A stretch of 64,000 nucleotides of DNA, taken from the NCBI GenBank assembly GCA_016219965.1, contig JACRJM010000003.1, forward strand, positions 593,902 to 657,901, given 5' to 3'. The DNA is from Candidatus Schekmanbacteria bacterium (lineage in GTDB: Bacteria; Schekmanbacteria; GWA2-38-11; J061). The notes beneath the pieces were generated by a model that worked only from the letters and a program-made list of their open reading frames with translations, searched no databases and had not been told where the DNA came from. The stretch's first letter is position 1, and every line of letters begins with the position of its first letter. This document shows positions 15,218 to 22,703 of the stretch, piece after piece. The translations under genes and the position numbers were made by a program.

Positions 15218-16853
15218 CTTTGTTGTTTTAATAATCATACTCACTTTAGCAGGTGCATCATTTTTTCTTAACCTTGGGGATATCCCTTTCTGGCAGGATG
15301 AAGGAGAAACAGCGGTAGTTTCATCAAATCTGTTAGAAAATAAAATTCCTGTTGCCTGGGATGGGAAAAACCTTGTTTCATCTTTGAATGGTGCAGATTT
15401 TAATTCTGACTTTGTCTGGACCTGGCATCCATGGGTTCAGTTCTATGTTACTGCTGCATCATTTTTGGTTTTTGGGAAGTCAACCTTTGCAGGAAGGATC
15501 CCTTTTGCATTATGCGGTTTTCTTACAGTTTGGCTTCTTTATTTTGTTACAGTTAAACTGACGGATAATAAAAAAATAGGCCTTCTTGCAACCTTTTTTC
15601 TCGCCACGAATCTTCAGTTCATTCTGTTTTGCAGACAATGCCGGTATTATGCACTTCTTCCATTATTCACTCTTCTCATGGTTTATGCCGTAACTTTTCT
15701 CGAAACAAGAAAGGGGTTTTGTATCTTTGCCTGCTCTGCTGTTCTTCTTTTCCATTCAAATTATGCCTCATTCCCATTTATTATGTTAGGGCTTTTTTGT
15801 TATCTGGTGATGTACAGGGATAATAGGAAACTCAAGAATTTTTTTTATTCCCTGATCCCCATAGTGCTTCTTACTGTACCCTGGTTTATATATGCAAAAG
15901 CATATCTCAGAAAACCTCAATCACCATCATCAGGAAAGCTACATGAGTATATTGTTCAACTTACTGATCTTCTTTATCTGGTGAATCAGGTTGCACTACC
16001 TCTTCTTCTGATGTTACCTGCAATTTATTTTCTTTTTAAAAGAAAAGCAGATTACAAAAATGCTGTGATGGTTTCGCTGGCTGTAGTGCTTCCTGTGATT
16101 TTTCTTCTCCCATTCGTAAGCTATACACAATACATAGTAGGGATGAGATATGCCACTGGAATTATTCCTCTGCTATGCGTGATTGGTGCATTGTCTGTTG
16201 CTAACCTTTACGGTGTACGCAAATGGCTTGGAGTTTCAGTGTTTCTTATTTTTATTCTTACCGACCTCTTGGTGTGGGTTCCTGCCTATGGTTTCAGATT
16301 AGCAGCAGGTGAAAGCGGGAAATATAAGATTTTCCCTATTACAGAGGAAATAAAAACGGCACTCACCGGAAAATCTGTGTATTCCGATTTTTTCCATGAA
16401 ATCATGTATCACTTTAAAAGCCCTATAGAAGGTATCTCAGATTTTTTAAAATCAAAGAGCGAGCCCGGGGATGTAGTTCTTACCAATTATGAAAGAGACC
16501 CGTTAATTTTTTATACCGGAAGGAGAATGGCGTATATACTTTCAGATGATGAGATCTTCTGCAATTCCATTCCGGCAGCACCTTATGATCCGTCGCTTAA
16601 AAATAAACTACCTGATTATATATTTTCAATTGAAAACATTGACTGGATAGTTGAAAGATCAAATTATCCGATACGTCTTTTTGATTTCAACGCATTAAAG
16701 GAGAGGCTTGAGAAGGATGGTCTAATAGAAAAGGTTTATAAACTTGACTACCCCGATCTTCCATGGAGCAACAGAGAAGATATCAGGTACCATAAATTTA
16801 AAACTCCGATTGGATATCCACAGGTTACGATTTTTAAATTAAGAAGACATTAA
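15192..16853 (+). CDS. GT-C fold membrane glycosyltransferase (GT39/ArnT-like)
   Basis: 553 residues with about 10-12 hydrophobic spans. The first periplasmic loop has FWQDEGETAV, the acidic DE pair that is catalytic in GT-C enzymes such as ArnT and protein O-mannosyltransferases, and the second loop begins HPWVQFYVTAASFLVFG. A soluble C-terminal part (from about residue 395) contains SEPGDVVLTNYERDPLIFYTGRR, common in this family. The predicted reaction is transfer of a sugar from polyprenyl phosphate to an acceptor on the periplasmic side. The donor would come from the overlapping GT2 gene. The acceptor is unknown. Confidence 0.85.
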   Translation: MTKKDSTSDFVVLIIILTLAGASFFLNLGDIPFWQDEGETAVVSSNLLENKIPVAWDGKNLVSSLNGADFNSDFVWTWHPWVQFYVTAASFLVFGKSTFAGRIPFALCGFLTVWLLYFVTVKLTDNKKIGLLATFFLATNLQFILFCRQCRYYALLPLFTLLMVYAVTFLETRKGFCIFACSAVLLFHSNYASFPFIMLGLFCYLVMYRDNRKLKNFFYSLIPIVLLTVPWFIYAKAYLRKPQSPSSGKLHEYIVQLTDLLYLVNQVALPLLLMLPAIYFLFKRKADYKNAVMVSLAVVLPVIFLLPFVSYTQYIVGMRYATGIIPLLCVIGALSVANLYGVRKWLGVSVFLIFILTDLLVWVPAYGFRLAAGESGKYKIFPITEEIKTALTGKSVYSDFFHEIMYHFKSPIEGISDFLKSKSEPGDVVLTNYERDPLIFYTGRRMAYILSDDEIFCNSIPAAPYDPSLKNKLPDYIFSIENIDWIVERSNYPIRLFDFNALKERLEKDGLIEKVYKLDYPDLPWSNREDIRYHKFKTPIGYPQVTIFKLRRH

Positions 16854-16894
16854 GTTGAATGTGTCCGGCGGGTGAAATACCGTTGGAATTATAC

Positions 16895-19033
16895 CTACTT
16901 TTGTATAGACAATCCATTCCCGTCTGATATTTTGTTTAGAGTTTCATTTTGAAGAATGGGATCATTAAAAGTCATAGTAACCGCGTACTTAATTCCGGAA
17001 GTAAATGGTTTTAGCATTTCTGGATTAAGTCCCTTTGATGCTAGGATTATCTTAGAAACATTTTTATTAAGCAGGTTATCGAAAGCAGAAACTGCATTGG
17101 CAGTTTGGTTCTTAGTAAAAACTGCCTGCTGCAATCCCATAAGCCAGTAGGATGACAATTCGTAACCAAACCCCTCTATTACTTCCCCTTTTTTATCAGG
17201 TGGAATATCAGAAATAATGCTTAGGCATTTCGGCATGATTCTCTCGAGAGGTAGACGGTTGGATGTTGACACAAAAAGCTCTACCTCCATAATATAACGT
17301 GCAAGTCCTCTGTACGCTGATGACCTGTTTCTTTCGTCAGTAATCTTAATTAATTTTGATACTTTGCTTATTTCCCATATACATTTAAATCCATGATCCA
17401 AAGAAATATATTTAGAATATTCTCTGGCTGCTTCGTTAATATATCCTTCATAACAAAAGCCCTGGTAAGCCTCCGGAATGACTGTTATTGCTTTTTGGAC
17501 CGAGACTATATCATCTTTAAACTCATCAAAGATTCCCTTGCCGATTCCGAAATAGAGCCTCGACTTGAGAAATTCATCTCTTCCTTCTGCAATTCTCTCT
17601 ATAATAGTAGGTTCTTTTAATGAGTAGGATGCAAGCTGTCTTCCGACCTCCGGGAAGTTAATTAATGCGGCCTCCCTTTCAAGCTTTTGCACAAGGATTT
17701 TCAGTTCTTCTTCACTTCTTACTTTCAGAAGGTAGTTGGGAATAAGCTCCCAGTAACTGTAGCCGCGGTTAACAGTTCCTGAAAGAAATTTTGAAGGCTC
17801 GATATAAACTGAATTCTCTTTGAATCCGGCTATCATTATGGATGCCAATATTATTATAGGCAGATACTTCTTAGATGTACCGGAAAAACGGTTAATTAAA
17901 TTTTTAATTCCCCAGGCAGCGAAGAAATATAAGAATGGAATAAGCGGAAGATAATAACGGTATTTTGAAATAAAGAACCATTCCTTTTCAGGGATTGATG
18001 GGTTGTAAAATCCACTGAAGAAAAAAATGAATAAAAATGAAGCAAGAAAAGAAACAGGAAATAAACAGAAAAAGTTATTATGCTTTTGAAACAGTTTTTG
18101 TATATAGAATATCAGAGAAAATCCTATGACACACAGAAGAATAAATGTTGCAATCTTACCAAAGATGGGGAATCCATTAATATAATGAAGAGAAGAAGGA
18201 ATATCATTTATAATAATCTGGATTATTTTGTCAGCAATATGGGAAGGGCTGAAATTCAAATCCATCCTGCTTGTAAAAACTTTTGAGAAAAGAAGAGCCT
18301 TCCCTCTGACAGGATCAGTATGCTGAAGTCTATAAAAAATCCATGGAGAAAAACCGGCAATAAATGAGATCAGAAGATAACAAATATTCTTTATGGTGAA
18401 AATATTTCTTTTTACCACTAATACGGCCAACATGACAGCCATGAGAGTAATGGCATAAATATAGTCAAAATATATTCCAAGACCTGCTATTATTCCAATT
18501 GCGACCAAATTTTTAACATAATTTTCCCGGTTTTCATCTTTTTCAAGCAGGGATGCTGTTAACCACACAGTTGAGATCGTAAAGAGATTTGATTCGCAAT
18601 GGTTTGCCCATGCGATTAATTCGCCTCTGCATAAAAGATCTGATGAAAATATATAGAAACCGGAAAAGATCAGCGCCATTAAAGAGTCAAAATATTTTTC
18701 TATTATTTTAAACCAAAGGGCAAGAGTGATTAGTGAGAATATCAGGGGTATCAATTTAAGAGAAATAATAGATTTTCCAAATAAAGCAAAAAACGGGACA
18801 GCAATTAATCCATAAATCAGTGTTCCCCCTGAATGAGGATATGCCTGGTAGTTGAACATTCCCATAAGCAGTTTCCCGCTAAGAATATCATTTGCAAGGC
18901 ATCCATTGGTTGTCTCCTCATATGCAAGGAAAGGTTCGGTTGCTGTTAAAAGCTGAGTAATCTTCAGCAGGCAAAAGACTGCCAGTACTGACCAAAATAC
19001 TTTCTTTGACTTTTTATTGTTTTCAGTTAGCAA
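16895..19033 (-). CDS. Large GT-C-like membrane protein with soluble C-terminal domain
   Basis: 712 residues. The first about 410 have roughly 11 hydrophobic spans and the first loop FLAYEETTNGCLANDIL. The Glu pair there may replace the usual DE catalytic residues of GT-C transferases, followed by AYPHSGGTLIYGL. The last 300 residues are soluble, helical and TPR-like in texture (YWELIPNYLLKVRSEEELKI... GFCYEGYINEAAREY... GFGYELSSYWLMGLQQA); I do not recognise them. It could be a glycosyltransferase whose C domain binds the acceptor. The start overlaps the end of the SGNH-like gene by 11 nt, so the two form an operon. Confidence 0.7.
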   Translation of the reverse strand: MLTENNKKSKKVFWSVLAVFCLLKITQLLTATEPFLAYEETTNGCLANDILSGKLLMGMFNYQAYPHSGGTLIYGLIAVPFFALFGKSIISLKLIPLIFSLITLALWFKIIEKYFDSLMALIFSGFYIFSSDLLCRGELIAWANHCESNLFTISTVWLTASLLEKDENRENYVKNLVAIGIIAGLGIYFDYIYAITLMAVMLAVLVVKRNIFTIKNICYLLISFIAGFSPWIFYRLQHTDPVRGKALLFSKVFTSRMDLNFSPSHIADKIIQIIINDIPSSLHYINGFPIFGKIATFILLCVIGFSLIFYIQKLFQKHNNFFCLFPVSFLASFLFIFFFSGFYNPSIPEKEWFFISKYRYYLPLIPFLYFFAAWGIKNLINRFSGTSKKYLPIIILASIMIAGFKENSVYIEPSKFLSGTVNRGYSYWELIPNYLLKVRSEEELKILVQKLEREAALINFPEVGRQLASYSLKEPTIIERIAEGRDEFLKSRLYFGIGKGIFDEFKDDIVSVQKAITVIPEAYQGFCYEGYINEAAREYSKYISLDHGFKCIWEISKVSKLIKITDERNRSSAYRGLARYIMEVELFVSTSNRLPLERIMPKCLSIISDIPPDKKGEVIEGFGYELSSYWLMGLQQAVFTKNQTANAVSAFDNLLNKNVSKIILASKGLNPEMLKPFTSGIKYAVTMTFNDPILQNETLNKISDGNGLSIQK

Positions 19034-20231
19034 TATTTTCAGAAGGTATAAGATTGTTCTGTTTTAAGAAGCTTATTATTTCACTTGTGGCAACACTATT
19101 TCCGTCCGGGCTAAGATGCCCCCATCGATATAAATGCATGTCTTTCCTGTTTTTAAATGCCGGTAAAAGATCAAGCACCGGAATATTAGCCTTCGCAATA
19201 TATTTTGCAAGCTTAGAGTTTAAGCCTTCAATATTATAATCCTTTTCCTGCAATTTGTATTCATAGATAAGTCCTTTGTAAATTTCTTCATAAACCTGAA
19301 AGCCGGCTGGGATTATTACAACTGCGAACTTTGCTCCGCTTTTTTCCGACTCCTCTTTGATGTCGGTAATTAGCTTTATTGTTTTACTGAACAACATTTC
19401 CTCTTTTTTCGGCATTGGATCTCTGAAGAATTCAAAATTTCCTCTGTCTAAATATCCATAGGGATCTAGTACTTTCCAGTTAAAATATTTCTGCAAAAAA
19501 AGTTCTGACCTGTTCTTTATTAAGAAGAACAAAAGACTTCTTTTCTCAAGGAAATTCCCCGCTTTATATAAAGATAACTTAAAGATATTTCTTTTTAATT
19601 CCTTGCATGCCATATTCTCAATATATCTGTCATAAAGAAAGCCGTTAGACTCAACCCGCCTCCGTTTTATTCCGCCTATCATGTTGTCAATAAGATCGTT
19701 TCCGGTATAGAAAGTTAGAAGGACAAGATTAGGATGTGTCAGTTTTTTTGTTTCTATAAGCATTTCAAGTTCCTGATCAGTTCCAAAACCTGGGACACCG
19801 GCATTGATTATGTTTATTTTTGGATTTCTATCTTTGTTTTTGAAATACTCCGCGAGTTCGGCTACGTAATTTTCCTTGTCCTCTGTTCCCTCTCCAAAAG
19901 TGAATGAATCACCTATGGCAAGTATGGTATAATTGTATAATTGATCATCACTTGTAACGTTTTTTCTAAATCCAAAAGGGTCAGTTGTTATGATGTGTCC
20001 CTGAAACTTGGTGTTGAGATTAGGAGCCATTTTGTATCCGGTATTTGGATTGTTCACATAAATGTTTTTCTGCTCAAAATCAGGAATATTTTCTCTTAAC
20101 ATTTGTCCCGGGCATAACCGTAATATTCCTTCCCCAATTAGCATGAATGCAAAAATGGAAAGTAACATCGTAACTATATTGACTGCAAGTTTCATAAAAG
20201 AAGTATATCTAAAATATTTTTTTCTACTCAA
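19023..20231 (-). CDS. SGNH/GDSL-like hydrolase with N-terminal membrane anchor
   Basis: 402 residues. One membrane span (about 13-35) is followed by an exported SGNH fold: block I AIGDSFTFGEGTE (nucleophile Ser), block II INIINAGVPGFGT (oxyanion Gly), block III TFYTGNDLIDN (Asn), and a C-terminal HLSPDGN providing His/Asp. Such proteins are typically acetyl-esterases or transferases acting on surface polysaccharides. The TTG start is supported by AGGTG 8 nt upstream; an ATG at 20195 is the alternative but has no ribosome site. It is encoded with a GT-C-like gene, which fits glycan modification. The true substrate is unknown. Confidence 0.78.
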   Translation of the reverse strand: MSRKKYFRYTSFMKLAVNIVTMLLSIFAFMLIGEGILRLCPGQMLRENIPDFEQKNIYVNNPNTGYKMAPNLNTKFQGHIITTDPFGFRKNVTSDDQLYNYTILAIGDSFTFGEGTEDKENYVAELAEYFKNKDRNPKINIINAGVPGFGTDQELEMLIETKKLTHPNLVLLTFYTGNDLIDNMIGGIKRRRVESNGFLYDRYIENMACKELKRNIFKLSLYKAGNFLEKRSLLFFLIKNRSELFLQKYFNWKVLDPYGYLDRGNFEFFRDPMPKKEEMLFSKTIKLITDIKEESEKSGAKFAVVIIPAGFQVYEEIYKGLIYEYKLQEKDYNIEGLNSKLAKYIAKANIPVLDLLPAFKNRKDMHLYRWGHLSPDGNSVATSEIISFLKQNNLIPSENIAN

Positions 20232-20323
20232 TCTTTTTGCACCTGAATATGAAAAATGTTAGTATATAACAATTATTATATATTATTAATATAACAGCCT
20301 GGAAGGTAAATGGTCATTAAATT

Positions 20324-21712
20324 ATGAATGGGAAATCAATACTTATTGTTGATGACGAACAGGAATTCAGGGAGTTCTTGTCTGAATTTCTTCGCAACAA
20401 GGGATTTGTTACTGAACAGGCATCGAGTTTTGAAGAAGCAGAAAAAAATATTCACGAAAAAGACTTCAATCTTGCCCTTATAGATCTAATCATGCCTGGC
20501 AAAAGTGGTATTGAAGTGATGAAGATGCTTAAGGGTAATCTTCCCGATATTATTACAGTAATAATGACCGGATACGCATCCATAGAAACTGCCGTTGAAG
20601 CAATGCGCAGCGGTGCCTTTGATTATGTTACAAAACCTTTTAATCTTGAAGAAATATTGCTTACTATAAATCGTGCGTTGGAGCTTAAACAATTACGCGG
20701 TGAAAATATTCTGCTTAAAAGCCAACTCAAGAAAAAGTATGATTTTGAAAATATTATTGGCGACAGCGAACCAATGCAAAAAATATTTAGACTGATAGAA
20801 AAAGTAGCTGACACAGATAGTACGGTACTGATTAAGGGGGAAAGTGGAACCGGTAAGGAACTTGTAGCACGTGCTCTTCATTATAACAGTAAGAGAAGAA
20901 ACAATCTGCTTGTTCCTGTCAACTGCGGTGCCATACCTGAGGAACTACTTGAAAGTGAACTATTCGGGCATGTCAAAGGAGCTTTTACAGGAGCGATAGC
21001 GGATCGACCCGGCAGATTTGAAATAGCCAATGGTGGGACTATTTTTCTCGATGAAATTGGTGATATGAGCCCAAAATTGCAGGTAAAACTATTGAGAATA
21101 TTGCAATCCAGGGAATGTGACCCTATTGGGAGTACAAAGACCAAGAAGGTTGATGTGAGAGTAATAGCCGCAACAAACCAGAACCTTGAAGCGCTTGTTG
21201 AAACAAAGCTTTTCAGGGAGGATCTTTTTTACAGATTAAATGTTATTCCCATCTATCTTCCTCCTCTCAGGGATAGAACCGGTGATATTCCTCTGCTTGT
21301 TAATTACTTTCTTACCAAGATGAATGCAGAAAAGAAGTGTTCCATAGATGGAGTTGATGATGATGTAATAGAATACCTTACTAAATATTCCTGGCCTGGA
21401 AATGTGAGAGAGCTTGAGAATCTGCTTGAGAGGATTGTCATAATCAATTCCGGTGTTAATTGTCTTAAATTGGAACATTTTCCTGAGAAGATCAGATTGT
21501 TGAAACAGAAGGATAATAATTACAATATTTCACTTCCAGAGGATGGGATCAACCTTAATTCTGTTTTAGACAAGGTTGAAAATAACCTGATACTGCAGGC
21601 TCTTGAGAAAAGCGGATGGGTTAAAGAAAAAGCAGCCAGGCTTCTTAATATAAATAGAACTACTCTGGTTGAAAAGCTAAAAAGAAAAGATTTTATAAAG
21701 AAAGAACAATAA
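20324..21712 (+). CDS. Sigma-54-dependent NtrC-family response regulator
   Basis: 462 residues. Receiver domain about 5-115 with Asp54 as the phosphate acceptor (LALIDLIMPGK). The AAA+ domain spans about 140-375: Walker A GESGTGKE, sigma-54 contact loop GAFTGA in GHVKGAFTGAIADRPG, Walker B GGTIFLDEIGD, arginine-finger region DLFYRLNVIPI. A Fis-type HTH ends the protein (EKAARLLNINRTTLVEKLKR). It activates RpoN promoters. No kinase gene is next to it. Its closeness to the flagellar locus, and the many sigma-54 sites here, make it a candidate upstream (FlrA-like) activator, although it keeps a full receiver domain. Confidence 0.9.
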   Translation: MNGKSILIVDDEQEFREFLSEFLRNKGFVTEQASSFEEAEKNIHEKDFNLALIDLIMPGKSGIEVMKMLKGNLPDIITVIMTGYASIETAVEAMRSGAFDYVTKPFNLEEILLTINRALELKQLRGENILLKSQLKKKYDFENIIGDSEPMQKIFRLIEKVADTDSTVLIKGESGTGKELVARALHYNSKRRNNLLVPVNCGAIPEELLESELFGHVKGAFTGAIADRPGRFEIANGGTIFLDEIGDMSPKLQVKLLRILQSRECDPIGSTKTKKVDVRVIAATNQNLEALVETKLFREDLFYRLNVIPIYLPPLRDRTGDIPLLVNYFLTKMNAEKKCSIDGVDDDVIEYLTKYSWPGNVRELENLLERIVIINSGVNCLKLEHFPEKIRLLKQKDNNYNISLPEDGINLNSVLDKVENNLILQALEKSGWVKEKAARLLNINRTTLVEKLKRKDFIKKEQ

Positions 21713-21729
21713 GGGATATTCCGGCTTAA

Positions 21730-22461
21730 TTAAAGATCAGTCAAAATTTTTTTTTTAAAATTCTCGAATTCTTTTTCATCGATTGCGCCATCTGATTTCA
21801 ATTTTGACAATGTCTTCAGTTCTTCAATTGCCTGCTGAAGGTCTATAAGGTTTTTTTTGTTATATTGATCATAATGACAGGGGAGAATTCTGGTTGTTGC
21901 CCATTTCATTATGGAACTCATATCTGGCGGTAAAGCTTCATCGCAACCATCTTCACCAAGAAATTCTCTGCATTGAGCAACAAGTGAGTCATTTAACGGT
22001 TGTGATGACTTAAGTCTTTCATAAGCCTTTTTTAACTGTTCTACTAGTATCTTATTAGCTTTTATAAGATTGACCTTAAGAACCGCATTTCTTATTACAA
22101 CATCTATTTCATCAAATGTGAATGGCTTCTTTATATAATCATATGCACCGGTTTTAATCGCTTTTAATGCTGTATCAAGCGTTGCATAGCCGGTTATTAT
22201 TATTACCTGGCAATCAGGGTTAGAGTCGAGACTTTTTTCGAGCACTGCAAAACCGTCGGCTCCGGGCATTATAAGGTCGGTTATTACGAGATCGAACTTT
22301 TCTCTGTCAATATATTCAATTGCCTCCCTTCCGTCATATGCTGTCTTTACCGGGAAGCCCTTATTTTCAAGAAACGATTTAAAAAGTTCCCTGAAGTTTT
22401 TGTCATCATCTGCAACTAGAATTTTTATCTCAGTTTTATTAGTAACAGTGTTAGCAGTCAT
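21730..22461 (-). CDS. Orphan response regulator with C-terminal SHOCT-like domain
   Basis: 243 residues. A typical receiver domain (about 12-125; phosphorylation Asp62 in LVITDLIMPGADG, switch Thr/Tyr and Lys in KTGAYDYIKKPF). A helical linker follows, then a middle segment with two Cys (CREFLGEDGCDEALPPDM). The C terminus, ELKTLSKLKSDGAIDEKEFENFKKKIL, fits the short SHOCT motif known in oligomerisation tails. No DNA-binding or enzymatic output domain is present. It converges with the NtrC-type gene (18-nt gap) and is divergent from the TPR/FlrBC unit, so it may act in the same phosphorelay, for instance as a phosphate sink or scaffold; this is an inference. Confidence 0.78.
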   Translation of the reverse strand: MTANTVTNKTEIKILVADDDKNFRELFKSFLENKGFPVKTAYDGREAIEYIDREKFDLVITDLIMPGADGFAVLEKSLDSNPDCQVIIITGYATLDTALKAIKTGAYDYIKKPFTFDEIDVVIRNAVLKVNLIKANKILVEQLKKAYERLKSSQPLNDSLVAQCREFLGEDGCDEALPPDMSSIMKWATTRILPCHYDQYNKKNLIDLQQAIEELKTLSKLKSDGAIDEKEFENFKKKILTDL

Positions 22462-22665
22462 TATTGTTCATTCCTATATTTATATAAACTGTCTGGCTTT
22501 CTTAACTTTCGTCTAAGGTGTAGGGAACTTAAAGTTAAAATTCGCCAGAATATTGGCATTGAATCAAGATATTGACGATAAAAAATCATACAAGAAAATT
22601 CATCGCTACTACATACCTATCAGAAAAATAAGACTATTTAAAGGCTAGAGATAACTTTTTGTTGT

Positions 22666-22681
22666 TGGCATAGCATTTGCA
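22666..22681 (+). promoter_or_regulatory. Sigma-54 promoter for the TPR protein-FlrB-FlrC unit
   Basis: TGGCATAGCATTTGCA matches the RpoN -24/-12 consensus with exact spacing. The predicted start is near 22692, 12 nt before the ATG at 22704 and 27 nt before the in-frame ATG at 22719. The 242-nt gap upstream (22462-22703) holds no gene that I can support. Confidence 0.8.
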
Positions 22682-22703
22682 CGTAGCAGACTGAAATTTA
22701 TAT

